Shown in pieces: positions 46,194-56,127 of a stretch of 64,000 nt of DNA. The stretch spans positions 159,857 to 223,856 of the forward strand of contig QQVO01000076.1 in the NCBI GenBank assembly GCA_003388505.1, in the 5' to 3' direction. The position numbers and the translations under genes are program-made. The stretch is from Planctomycetota bacterium (GTDB lineage Bacteria > Planctomycetota > Planctomycetia > Planctomycetales > Planctomycetaceae). The notes below the pieces were generated by a model. It did no database searches, was not told where the DNA came from, and was given only the letters and a program-made list of their open reading frames with translations. The first letter of the stretch is position 1; each line of letters starts with the position of its first letter.

Positions 46194-46439
46194 TCAAACG
46201 ACGTCAATGTCGTTCGTCACCGTCCAGCCCACGAGTTCACCCAGGACCGCATGCGTCGCGCCCTGCTTGGCGTAATACGTCTCGGCGACCCCGCTCAGGA
46301 TGACGTCGTCCTCGCGAATCTCGATGTGGAGATCGCGGATCCGCCCCCCCGTGCGACCGCGGACCGCACGTTCCGCCCGAGCCTGCATTTCGTTCAGCGA
46401 CAGTTCCGGAGCGGCGGCCGAAAGAGTTCCCGGATTCAT
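46194..46439 (-). CDS. BON-domain-like small protein
   Basis: This is an 81-residue protein (ATG 46439; ATG 46442 also possible, with AGGAGG upstream). The BON pattern is MQARAERAVRGRTGGRIRDL, HIEIREDDVILSGVAETYYA, KQGATHAVLGEL and VTNDIDVV. BON domains bind phospholipid or membrane partners. This one has no signal peptide or transmembrane segment, so it is cytoplasmic. Upstream to 46885 there is only a doubtful small ORF. Confidence 0.8.
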   Translation of the reverse strand: MNPGTLSAAAPELSLNEMQARAERAVRGRTGGRIRDLHIEIREDDVILSGVAETYYAKQGATHAVLGELVGWTVTNDIDVV

Positions 46440-46604
46440 CATCACCCTCCTTGAGCGACCAGCGGCCGTCTCCGGGGAGCGCCCGGGCGATCGCAAGTGC
46501 GTTTCACTCCGTTGATCGGGTACGCCAACCGGCGTCGGCGCTTCACCCGTTTGTCCTGAGAACGTCCGGCCGGCGGCAATCCGGCGAGAACAGAGGCCGA
46601 TGAA

Positions 46605-46784
46605 TCACGGCACGTCATCCGGGACTGCCCGGCAGGTCGTTCCCTCGATCACCCGTACAATAACCGTGCCCGACCGCATCGTCAATTCCCGCCCCATGCC
46701 CTCATACGTTCCTGGTAGTTTGTCAGACGACAACACTTTGTGTCCTTTTTTGATCGACCAGCCCGGCGGCAGGCAGGCTTTCAT
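46605..46784 (-). CDS. Possible small basic protein
   Basis: This 59-residue frame from ATG 46784 (MKACLPPGWSIKKGHKVLSS) ends VIVRVIEGTTCRAVPDDVP. It is protein-like with a normal composition, but no ribosome site or family was found. It could be a short real gene between Rid and BON. Confidence 0.35.
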   Translation of the reverse strand: MKACLPPGWSIKKGHKVLSSDKLPGTYEGMGRELTMRSGTVIVRVIEGTTCRAVPDDVP

Positions 46785-46885
46785 TACGCAGCCAAATGAA
46801 TGTCCTCCGTGTTTCTGTGACTCCGTGAGAACTTCCACGGCCCGATCCCCTTCGTTCCCTGCTGTGCCTGCCGCACGCCACCCCC

Positions 46886-47290
46886 CTATGAAGACCCGAT
46901 CACGGCCGTCGCCTCCGTCTCCAGCAAGAGGCCCGGCAAGCCAAGTGCGACCACCTGCACGCCGGTCGCCGCCGGATACCGCCCGTCCGGGAAGACCTCC
47001 TTGCGGACCTTGTGAAAGGCGGGCATATGCGCGAAGTCGAGCACGAACAGCGTGATTCGCACCACGTCGGTCACTTTTCCACCGGCCGCCTCGACCACTG
47101 CCGTGATATTTCGCCAGATCTGCCGCGCCTGCGCCTCCGCGTCATTCTCGCCGACCAGTTCAAGGTCCTGATCCAACGCCACCTGGCCGGCAATGAACAG
47201 CAGGTTCCCCGCTTTCACGCCGTGTGAGTACGGCCATCTGTCAAGCGAATGCAGTTCGTCCGGCATAATGATCTCTTTTTTGTCCGCCAT
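46886..47290 (-). CDS. Rid/YjgF family protein lacking the RidA arginine
   Basis: This is a 134-residue protein. It has the Rid fold: YSHGVKAGNLLFIAGQVALD, QIWRNITAVVEAAGGKVTDV, and RYPAATGVQVVAL followed by LLETEATAVI. The RidA active-site Arg, normally in a PAR motif at this site, is Ala (PAATGVQV), although the following Glu (ETEA) remains. It may therefore be a non-deaminating Rid subgroup. A GGAGAGAG site precedes ATG 47290. Confidence 0.88.
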   Translation of the reverse strand: MADKKEIIMPDELHSLDRWPYSHGVKAGNLLFIAGQVALDQDLELVGENDAEAQARQIWRNITAVVEAAGGKVTDVVRITLFVLDFAHMPAFHKVRKEVFPDGRYPAATGVQVVALGLPGLLLETEATAVIGSS

Positions 47291-47448
47291 CGTACTCTCT
47301 CCTCACTGAAGCATGGGACGGCGACGCGGGCATCCCCCCGTTCGCGTAAACACAGTCGAATTGTGGACCGATTGCTGACATACTGCACGCATTCGAGGCT
47401 TCATGCCATTCCGCCGCCTGCCTCCTCCAACACCTCGGGAGCATACGC

Positions 47449-48300
47449 ATGTTTTTCGATCGATTGGCCAACGGTTGGGAACTGGCGAAGGAGAGCTGGC
47501 ATGTGCTCAAACTCGACAAGGAACTGCTCGTATTCCCCCTCATCAGCGGCATCGCCTGCCTGATCGTTCTGGCCAGCTTTGCCTTCCCGCTCTGGAGCAC
47601 CGGTTACGCCGACGTCATCTTCGACGATGGCGAAATCCCCAACGACCCGGTCGCCTACGCCGTCCTCTTCGCCTTCTACACGGTCAACTACTTCGTCATC
47701 GTCTTCTTCAACTCGGCGCTCGTCGCCTGCGCCATCATCCGCTTCCGCGGCGGCGATCCCACGCTCGCCGACGGCTTCCGGGCTTCGTTCAGCCGCCTGC
47801 CGCAGATTCTCATGTGGGCCCTCGTCAGCGCAACCGTCGGCGTCATCCTCAGAGTGATCGAGTCGCGGGCCGAAAAGGCGGGGCAACTCATTGCCGGGCT
47901 GCTCGGGGCCGGCTGGTCGATCGCCACCTTCTTCGTCGTACCGGTCCTCGTCATTGAAAAAGTCGGACCGATCGACGCCGTCAAGCGCTCCTTCTCCGTC
48001 CTGCGGAAGACCTGGGGGGAGGCGCTCGGCGCCAACTTCGGCATCGGCTTCATCGTCTTCCTGGCCAGCCTCGTCGGCATCATCCCGCTGGTGCTGGGAG
48101 GCTATCTGCTGGCCTCCGGGCAGCCCGTTCCGGGCGGTGCCCTCATCGCGGTCGGAGTCCTCGCCCTGATTGTCGTCTCCCTCATCTCCAGCGCGCTGAA
48201 CTCCATCATGCTCGCAGCCCTCTACCTCTACGCCGCCGACGGACAAATCCCGACCCACTTCGACAATTCCCTCCTTCGCAACGCCTTCAGCCCACGGTGA
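47449..48300 (+). CDS. DUF6159-type membrane protein
   Basis: This is a 283-residue protein with about six membrane helices. The N-terminus WELAKESWHVLKLDKELLVF then PLISGIACLIVL and the later VVPVLVIEKVGPIDAVKRSF are characteristic of a widespread membrane family (DUF6159, assigned from memory). Function is unknown; it is possibly a glycerophosphoryl-type membrane component like YciC. It is divergent from the Rid gene. Confidence 0.8.
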   Translation: MFFDRLANGWELAKESWHVLKLDKELLVFPLISGIACLIVLASFAFPLWSTGYADVIFDDGEIPNDPVAYAVLFAFYTVNYFVIVFFNSALVACAIIRFRGGDPTLADGFRASFSRLPQILMWALVSATVGVILRVIESRAEKAGQLIAGLLGAGWSIATFFVVPVLVIEKVGPIDAVKRSFSVLRKTWGEALGANFGIGFIVFLASLVGIIPLVLGGYLLASGQPVPGGALIAVGVLALIVVSLISSALNSIMLAALYLYAADGQIPTHFDNSLLRNAFSPR

Positions 48301-48317
48301 CAAAGAGCCCGCGCCGA

Positions 48318-48986
48318 TCACATTCCCAGCGCCGTTCGGGCCGCAAGACGCACGCGGTCGTCACTGTCTTGCAGCGCATCGCGCAACGCAGCCTCGGCCG
48401 CTTCGGAATCGGGAGCAATCTCTCCCAGCCCGACAGCCGCAAGCCGCCGAAGTCCGGGGCGTGGGTCTTCCCTCAGAATGTCGATCAGCGTCGGGGTCGC
48501 CCAGATCGGCGGGGGACGACTCTTCGTCAGCCGGTCGATAATCCCGCCGTCCCCGCGCCGCATCGCATCCTGCAGGTTCCCCTGCGCCGCCGTGTGCGAC
48601 GGATCGATGGCGAGCAGGCCGAACGCCGCCGTGTTGCGAACCGACTGTTCCTCGTCGCCCAGCCGATTCGCCAGGGCGTCGACAATCTCGGCGCGCTCGG
48701 GAGCGAATTCATCAATCGGAAGCGCCCCCGCGATCTCGGCCAGCGCGAGACTGCTCAGACGGCGGGCCTCCGGACCCGCGTTCACGCTCAGCGCAATGAG
48801 GTCGGGAATCGCCGGAGCGGCGTCCGCGCCCATCTCGCCGATGGCCTGCAGCGCCCGCCGTTGTTCATCGGCCTCCGTGGACCGGGCAGCCGCCAGTAAT
48901 TCCTCAAGTCGCGCATCTCCCCCACCACAGGCCGCGAGCGAAAGCAACGCGAGCAGGCAGACCGCCGGTCGAAGACTCGAGCGCAT
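48318..48986 (-). CDS. HEAT-repeat lipoprotein
   Basis: This is a 222-residue protein. The signal MRSSLRPAVCLLALLSLAA ends in a lipobox Cys at residue 20. About five HEAT-type helical pairs follow: RRALQAIGEMGADAAPAIPD, RLSSLALAEIAG, VRNTAAFGLLAID, GLRRLAAVGLGEIAPDSEAA and RVRLAARTALGM. It is probably an envelope scaffold with no enzymatic motif. It converges with the DUF6159-type gene. Confidence 0.87.
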   Translation of the reverse strand: MRSSLRPAVCLLALLSLAACGGGDARLEELLAAARSTEADEQRRALQAIGEMGADAAPAIPDLIALSVNAGPEARRLSSLALAEIAGALPIDEFAPERAEIVDALANRLGDEEQSVRNTAAFGLLAIDPSHTAAQGNLQDAMRRGDGGIIDRLTKSRPPPIWATPTLIDILREDPRPGLRRLAAVGLGEIAPDSEAAEAALRDALQDSDDRVRLAARTALGM

Positions 48987-49057
48987 TTCATTCAACCGGA
49001 TCGGTTCTCGCGGCGTAAGTGGCCGCAATCGAAGACAAACACAGTCCAGAAAGCGCT

Positions 49058-49966
<909 letters not shown>

Positions 49967-50170
49967 GGCGAAGGGGTCCGGGCCCGATTGTTGAGGGGGA
50001 GAAACGGCCCGACATGTCGTGACACGGTCATTCTACCCTCACAAAATCACGCCGGATACCCCCTCTGGTACGTACAGCGCACCATTCACCTACGACAAAA
50101 CACCGGAAAGCCTCGATCGCACTCGAAGCTCTCCGGTTCAGTCTCACGCATCAACTCGGCAACCGAAGGT

Positions 50171-50722
50171 TTACTCCGAGTCCGGCCGGCGACGCGAACG
50201 GTCACCCTCGTCGTCGCTGTCCTCGTTGTTGTCGTTGTTCCGGCCGCGGCGGAACCGCTGGGCCCGCGCCTCATACATTGCCTTCAGCTCGTCCTGGCTC
50301 AACAGGCCGTCCTCGTCGGCGTCGAACGCCATGGCTCGCTCAACCAGCGACTCCACTGTCGGAGGAGTAAACGCCGGTCGATCGGCGTTTCGCCGCGGCC
50401 GGTTCCCTTCGTTTTCGCCGTCGTTCGCCTGATCGCGGTCACGGCGGCGATTGCGGCCGAAGTCCGGCTGCATCTCCTCGGCCGAAAGCGTGCCGTCTTC
50501 ATCCTTATCCAGCGTCTTCAGGGCCTTCGTCGCGTCGGCGATTTCCTCAGCCGAGAGCACACCGTCTTCGTCGGTGTCCAGAGCGGCGATCACCGGGATC
50601 AAACGCAGGAAGTTCCCGCGCCGCGGCCGGCCTTCCTGTTCGTCATCCTGCGCGCCGGCGGTCCCGACCATCAAACCACCGATAACGGCCGCACAACCGA
50701 GCTTGAGCACAGACGTCTTCAT
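50171..50722 (-). CDS. Secreted EF-hand protein
   Basis: This is a 183-residue protein. Signal peptide MKTSVLKLGCAAVIGGLMVG then TAGAQ. There are three EF-hand loops: DTDEDGVLSAEE, DKDEDGTLSAEE and DADEDGLLSQDE. The linkers and C-terminus are very charged (Arg/Asp/Asn). It probably binds calcium outside the cytoplasm. The ATG at 50722 was chosen because it gives the signal peptide. The 49967-50170 gap shows nothing. Confidence 0.85.
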   Translation of the reverse strand: MKTSVLKLGCAAVIGGLMVGTAGAQDDEQEGRPRRGNFLRLIPVIAALDTDEDGVLSAEEIADATKALKTLDKDEDGTLSAEEMQPDFGRNRRRDRDQANDGENEGNRPRRNADRPAFTPPTVESLVERAMAFDADEDGLLSQDELKAMYEARAQRFRRGRNNDNNEDSDDEGDRSRRRPDSE

Positions 50723-51018
50723 TCTTCGACTCCGATCAAAAAAGCATTCCAGATCTGGGGAAGGTTCCCCGTTCGTCGTGAGCGGGTTGACCACACGCCG
50801 GTGTGCCGACCGAGTCTCCGCGAAATAAGGGAGACGTCGAACTCAGCCTGCGGGGCAACTCCGGATGCACTGTCACTACGGACGGCAGCCGCGAACCACT
50901 GGGAAATGAAACCCGGCAGCGCTGCGATCGGGCCGCGAAAATCTGAAAAAAACGAACGCTGTCGAGAAAGCCGCTCGCTCGTTCCGCCGCCGCCCGGAAA
51001 TCATTGCCCGCTGAACTG

Positions 51019-52326
51019 TTACGGACCCTCGTTCCGCCACCAGCGAAGTTCCTGGGCGCCCACCACCCGCGAGGAGCCGCTGTCGGCCGTGCCGGCCAGA
51101 TCGGGCCGGCCGTCCCCATTGAGGTCAGCCACAATGACCTGGTTCGACGCCTTGAAGTCCGCAGTCACCGTATGCTCCCTCCATTCGCCGCGCGAGTCGC
51201 CCGGATTCTCGAACCAGACCACGCGGTCTCCCTTCGCCCACGCCGACGCCACCACGTCAATGTCGCCGTCACCGTCCATGTCGGCTCCGACCGCCTCGAA
51301 TGCGTACTGCAGGTCGCCGATCCGGCGCCGCTCCCACTGCAGGCCGTCCCCTGGTTCGCCGATGTTCTCATACCAGGCGACATGATGCCGGTCGCCGGGC
51401 AACAACCGCTCCCGCATCCCGTGCGCGAACACAACGTCCGGATCGCCGTCTCCATCGATGTCGGCCGGGTGCCCGTGGATCGCCGCCCGCGCGCCGTCTT
51501 CAATCACGTGCCGCGTCCAAAGCCCGTCCTGCGGCCGGCCGGAATTCTCGTACCACACAATTCGCGAGCCGTGCTGTTCCACGTCGGTGACCTCGGGGTC
51601 CACATTCTCGACGCCGACCGCGGCAGCCAGCAGGTCGACTTTTCCATCGCCGTTGAAATCCCCCACGTCGATCGTCCGCGTCTCCGGCATCTTCTCACCG
51701 ACGACCCGCCGCACCCACTCCTCGTCCCATCCCTCGGGGCCCGGGTTCTCGTACCAGCAGTTCTGATTGTTCGCATAACCCGCATCCGCCGCGTCGAGAT
51801 CCCCGTCGCCGTCCAGATCGGCCAGCACCACGTCGTACACGCGCGGACTCTTCGTCGTGATGACGTACCGCCGCCACGGCCCCTCCGCGGGACTCTCGGT
51901 ATTCGCAAACCACACCAGCCGCCCGAACTTGTTGTCCACCGTGACGATGTCAAGCCGCCCGTCCCCGTCCACGTCCCCCACCGTATGCCGCTCGAACCAC
52001 CCGATGTCTTCCTCATCCTGATGAACCAGATGCCGCTCGAATGACCCGCTCCCGTCGTTCTCGAACCACCACATCGACGAGAGATTGATCTCCCCGCCGA
52101 CCACGTTCTGACTGGTCAGATCGAGATCTCCGTCCCCGTCCAGATCCGCCGCCTGCACCCCGTACGCATAGTCATAACCGTCCGCAATAACATGCTCACT
52201 GAACCGAAGCGGCTCATCGGCAAGCAGAAAAACAGAAGGACCAGAACTGACCATCGCCATCAGGAAGAACAACCCTCCTGCCATTGAGCAATCAACAAGT
52301 GGCACCAGGTGAAAACGGTATTTCAT
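51019..52326 (-). CDS. FG-GAP/VCBS-repeat secreted protein
   Basis: This is a 435-residue protein with a hydrophobic signal at residues 14-35. At least six DxDGDGxxD calcium-binding motifs occur (ADLDGDGDLDLTSQ, GDVDGDGRLDIVTV, ADLDGDGDLDAADA, GDFNGDGKVDLLAA, ADIDGDGDPDVVFA, ADMDGDGDIDVVAS, ADLNGDGRPDLAGT), each followed by a WFEN/WYEN strand, forming an integrin-like propeller. A start 14 codons upstream at 52368 overlaps the preceding ORF stop as ATGA, so it may be the true start. Confidence 0.88.
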   Translation of the reverse strand: MKYRFHLVPLVDCSMAGGLFFLMAMVSSGPSVFLLADEPLRFSEHVIADGYDYAYGVQAADLDGDGDLDLTSQNVVGGEINLSSMWWFENDGSGSFERHLVHQDEEDIGWFERHTVGDVDGDGRLDIVTVDNKFGRLVWFANTESPAEGPWRRYVITTKSPRVYDVVLADLDGDGDLDAADAGYANNQNCWYENPGPEGWDEEWVRRVVGEKMPETRTIDVGDFNGDGKVDLLAAAVGVENVDPEVTDVEQHGSRIVWYENSGRPQDGLWTRHVIEDGARAAIHGHPADIDGDGDPDVVFAHGMRERLLPGDRHHVAWYENIGEPGDGLQWERRRIGDLQYAFEAVGADMDGDGDIDVVASAWAKGDRVVWFENPGDSRGEWREHTVTADFKASNQVIVADLNGDGRPDLAGTADSGSSRVVGAQELRWWRNEGP

Positions 52327-52364
52327 GCTCGTCTCGCGTTTATGGGGAACAGTTCCATCTTCGA

Positions 52365-52706
52365 TCATGGGCTGATGTTGCCGCTTCCGTTCTCAAGCTT
52401 GAATGCGTCGACCCTGAACTCACTGATCGGATTATCCTCATCCCAGATCTCGACCTGGTAACGCCCGAATTCGAGTTGCGAACCGGCGGAATGACTGTCG
52501 ACGATTCTGATCTGGTAGCATTCATCGAAGCGTTGAACCACTGACTCCAATGGCTGTGGATTGTTGAGTCGAAGCGCAGACTCGCGCCCGTCAACAGTGA
52601 AATACAGCACGACAGTCCGGGGCGACCCGGTGATCAGCAGTCGAACGACCTCAATCGGATACGGTGTTTCATAAGCGTAATTGACCACACCGTTGCCTCG
52701 TGACAT
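52365..52706 (-). CDS. Hypothetical protein, coupled to FG-GAP gene
   Basis: This is a 113-residue protein with a beta-strand-rich, acidic composition (YPIEVVRLLITGSPRTVVLY, ALRLNNPQPLESVVQRFDEC). No signal peptide and no known family. Its stop overlaps the upstream possible ATG (52368) of the FG-GAP gene, suggesting a two-gene unit. It is divergent from the GH42-like gene. The ribosome site is weak. Confidence 0.55.
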   Translation of the reverse strand: MSRGNGVVNYAYETPYPIEVVRLLITGSPRTVVLYFTVDGRESALRLNNPQPLESVVQRFDECYQIRIVDSHSAGSQLEFGRYQVEIWDEDNPISEFRVDAFKLENGSGNISP

Positions 52707-52873
52707 CGGAGAAACGTTTGTCAGTTGGGCCGCTCATCAGTCTCGTCGACCAAGCCACATTCCGCTGGAACACCTCCGGTTGCAAACCGTCCCGGCGCAT
52801 CGCTACCGACCGCTGCCCATCCAAACTAGCATGGCCGCAGCCATTCGTCACTTCACAAGCTCAGGCAACCAGC

Positions 52874-55570
52874 ATGCGCGCAATCATCCTCCTCGCTCTC
52901 GCCCTCTCCCCGGCCGTCGCACGCGCCGATGTTTCCCTGCAGGTGAAACTCAAACGGACAACCTACTGGCGCGGCGAAACAGTCCACGCGGTTGTCACGT
53001 GCACAAATGACGCCGGCAAGACGCCGCCATCACACGTGAGGGCCGATCTCGGCGGTCTCGTCGACGCAACCGCGCACGTCCCGTCGCTCTCGCCGAACGA
53101 ACTGTTCGAAATCCCCGTCACCCTCACCACGCAGTCCGTCCGGTCCGGGCAGACCTACCCTTTAACGGTCAGCCTCTACCACGGTCCGGCTCAGCCGGAC
53201 GATGCATACTCGACCCTCGAACCTCTCGCGACGCAATCCGCGACTCTCTCCGTCGTCCGGCCGCCCGATTCCGACCGACTGAATGTGTGGCAATGGTCCT
53301 ACGGAGGACCGAGCGTCATTCTCAATTCCCAGCACCAGACCAATGCCAAAGACATCGGGTTCACCGCAGCCGGCGGGCCCGTCTTTCCCTACTCGCCCGA
53401 GGGGGCTGATCCCGCCGAGCAATTGAAGCTGTACCGGTCCTCCCTGGAGGCGGCGATGAAGCGCGGCATGGACATCTCATTCTGCCCGGTCGGCATCTGG
53501 CATCGCGAGTACAACCTCGTGCAACCGCGCGGGACGATGCCGCTCGTCGAGCCGTCCGGCGAAGACGAGAACGCCCACCCCACCGTCCATCCCGACGACG
53601 ACACACGCTACCAGGGAGCCGCACGCAACGGCCACGAATACTTCAACCCGTTTCACCCCGAGGTCGCCCTGCAGCAGACCTACGCCAACGAACTGATGCT
53701 GCGCGAGCTCGGCGACTTCCCCAACCTGAAGTACGCCTTCGTCGACGCCGAGTTCGTCGACGACCTCTACTATCACAACACGAACGAAGGCGGACTGAAG
53801 CTGCTCGAAGAACGGCTCGGATTCACACGCGAGGAGATCGGCGATCCCGAGTTTGTCGCACCCGGCGTGTTGGCCGACGACGACCGCGGCCTCCGTTACC
53901 GCCGCTTCGTTCTTCAGGAGGGCAACGGCGTCAACCTTGCTCTGCAGCGCGCCGCCGACGCCGTCCACCGTCACCGCCCCGACGTGCAGTTCCTCTCCGA
54001 CCCGTTCCGCAGCGCTGCGCTGCTCGACATGTTCCCCGGGTGCGACATCATCTCCACCTGGACCTACACCAATCCCGACCCGAAGCTGATGCTCTACATC
54101 GAAACGCTGCGGGCCGTCTGCAAACCGGCCGGACAGGAACCGCTGCACGTCGTCACCCTGCTCAACTATCCCGGCTCCGTCGTCCCCGAAGAGCACGACG
54201 AAAACTGGATGATGATGGGCCCCGGCCGGCTGATCGAAACCACCTGGATCAATCTCTCCCGCGCGCCGGAAGTCGTCGGCTATTACGCCTTCGATAGCTA
54301 CTACAAGAGCGAACTCGCCTTCAGCCAGCCCTCCATGGACGCCCTCGCTGAGTTATCTCGCGAAGTCTTCGTCCCGTACGGGCCGCTGCTCCGCCGGCTC
54401 GAAGTCGCTCCCCGCCGGATTGCTCTGCTCAGTTCCGAGGCGTCCCGGTGGTATGGAAGCTCCCCCGGCCTGCTCGGCTACCCCAACTACCAGCCGTACC
54501 ATTTCTACACCGTCATGGAAATGGCCCACCTCAACGCCGATGTCCTCTTCGACGAGACAATCGAACGCTACGGTCTCGACGCCTACGACGTGCTCGTCCT
54601 TCCCAAGTGCGACGTACTGACCGAGTCCGTCTACAACCAGGTCCGCGAGTTTCAGGCCCGCGGCGGCATCGTCATCGCCGACCAGTACCTCGGCCCCGAC
54701 CTGCCCGAAGCATTGCGTTTCGACTTCGACTTCACCCACCGCCGCAAGGTGAGCGCCAACGCGATCGCGACCGGAAAAATCTACACCGGCGCCGGAGAGG
54801 ACGACCACATCATTCCCGGCAAGTCCGAAATGGAAAACGTCACCGGCGTCACCGCCTTGCAGGACCAGTTAATCCTCGAATCGTACGCGACACAGTTACG
54901 CGAAGAACTCGCCGGCAAGGTCGAACCCGACGTCTGGTGCGACCAGCACGACGTGCTCGTGAACGTGCTCGAACAGCACGGCGTGCAGTATCTCGTGCTC
55001 ATCAACGACAAACGGACCTACGACGACCGCACCGGTCCGTTCAAGGCGGTCATGGAGGAACTTGTGCCGCAAACGGCCTCCGTTCACTTCCGCCGGGACG
55101 AGTTCCCCGAAGCCGCCGTGCTCTATGACATCCTGGCGAAGCAGTCCCTCGAAATGACCGAAGCCGACGGCGTCGTATCATTCGAAGTCGAACTCGGACA
55201 CCTCGGCGGAACAATCATCGCCCTCTCACCACAGCCGATCGAAAGCATGACCCTCGACGCACCGAATGCAATGCACCGGGATGCCGACAACCGCATTCGC
55301 GTCCGCGTCGTCGATCCCTCGAACAGGACAATCCGCGGCGTTCAACCGCTCGAGATCACCGTCACCGACCCCAGCGGCAAAGAGACCGAATTCTCCCACC
55401 ACTCCTGCGCCGAGAACGGCCGCTACGAATTCACCCTGCACCCCGCCCTCAACGATCCCCCCGGACGCTGGACAATCACCATCAACGACCTCACCGCCGG
55501 CCGATCAGCGACCCACGAATTCGAACTCACGGGCGATCAACAAACCGGTCCCACGCCCGGAACGCAGTAA
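52874..55570 (+). CDS. Large secreted GH42/beta-galactosidase-like protein
   Basis: This is an 898-residue protein. Signal peptide MRAIILLALALSPAVARA. A beta-sandwich domain (about 20-130) is followed by a TIM-barrel-like region with YAFVDAEFVDDLYYHN and GYYAFDSYYKSEL, then a GH42 trimerisation/glutamine-amidotransferase-like domain (about 515-640: RIALLSSEASRWYG, YDVLVLPKCDVLTESV, GGIVIADQYLG), and C-terminal Ig-like strands. A glycosidase of GH42-like clan is likely, but catalytic Glu residues are not assigned. The start was chosen at 52874 for the signal peptide. Confidence 0.78.
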   Translation: MRAIILLALALSPAVARADVSLQVKLKRTTYWRGETVHAVVTCTNDAGKTPPSHVRADLGGLVDATAHVPSLSPNELFEIPVTLTTQSVRSGQTYPLTVSLYHGPAQPDDAYSTLEPLATQSATLSVVRPPDSDRLNVWQWSYGGPSVILNSQHQTNAKDIGFTAAGGPVFPYSPEGADPAEQLKLYRSSLEAAMKRGMDISFCPVGIWHREYNLVQPRGTMPLVEPSGEDENAHPTVHPDDDTRYQGAARNGHEYFNPFHPEVALQQTYANELMLRELGDFPNLKYAFVDAEFVDDLYYHNTNEGGLKLLEERLGFTREEIGDPEFVAPGVLADDDRGLRYRRFVLQEGNGVNLALQRAADAVHRHRPDVQFLSDPFRSAALLDMFPGCDIISTWTYTNPDPKLMLYIETLRAVCKPAGQEPLHVVTLLNYPGSVVPEEHDENWMMMGPGRLIETTWINLSRAPEVVGYYAFDSYYKSELAFSQPSMDALAELSREVFVPYGPLLRRLEVAPRRIALLSSEASRWYGSSPGLLGYPNYQPYHFYTVMEMAHLNADVLFDETIERYGLDAYDVLVLPKCDVLTESVYNQVREFQARGGIVIADQYLGPDLPEALRFDFDFTHRRKVSANAIATGKIYTGAGEDDHIIPGKSEMENVTGVTALQDQLILESYATQLREELAGKVEPDVWCDQHDVLVNVLEQHGVQYLVLINDKRTYDDRTGPFKAVMEELVPQTASVHFRRDEFPEAAVLYDILAKQSLEMTEADGVVSFEVELGHLGGTIIALSPQPIESMTLDAPNAMHRDADNRIRVRVVDPSNRTIRGVQPLEITVTDPSGKETEFSHHSCAENGRYEFTLHPALNDPPGRWTITINDLTAGRSATHEFELTGDQQTGPTPGTQ

Positions 55571-55834
55571 CGGGCGTGGCTCGAGGCACCATGAGCACAG
55601 ATTGCATCACCCGTCGCGATCCAACCAATATCGCCCGCCCGGCCACGGCCGGGTCGCGCAACGATTGCTGGCAAATCTTGCAAAGAGGCAAGGACGGCCG
55701 ATCGCAGATGGCGGACACCCGCTGCCCTGTCGTTCGACCAAAGTCCGTGCCCGGTGTGCCCTGTTACAACTGCACGAAGTCGTGCCGCCCCTCACAGATT
55801 CTTCCGTGCATCCGTATCCTCCCCCCCAAAATCT

Positions 55835-56117
55835 TGTCAGTGATGCGCATCTCTCGATCCCCGTTCGCGTGACTCTCCGAGAGATTCGAATCGGACGCGG
55901 ATGACCACTGATTGGACCGATTTTCGCTGATCGCTTCCTTGCGTGTCGACGCCATGCGCGCCTGAATCGATGCGGCATGGGCGCTGTCGCCTCTTGAGAA
56001 GCACCCCGCAAAATCCGTGCTGCTCCGCCAAATCCGTGAAAATCTGCGTCCTGTTCGAGAATCGCCCCGGCCCGGTTCCTCGGTGCCGGGCCCAGTCAAG
56101 TTGTGTGTAACTGACAG
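55835..56117 (+). mobile_element. MITE-like element, family A, copy 3
   Basis: This copy is nearly full length (283 bases). Left end TTGTCAGTGATGCGCATCTC is degraded; right end TTGTGTGTAACTGACAG is intact. The interior CTCTCGATCCCCGTTCGCGT, ATTTTCGCTGATCGCTTCC and CGAGAATCGCCCCGGCC matches 63441-63731 and the inverse of 9173-9464. It lies between the GH42-like gene and proS; the preceding 55571-55834 has no gene. Confidence 0.75.
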
Positions 56118-56127
56118 CCCCAGAACC

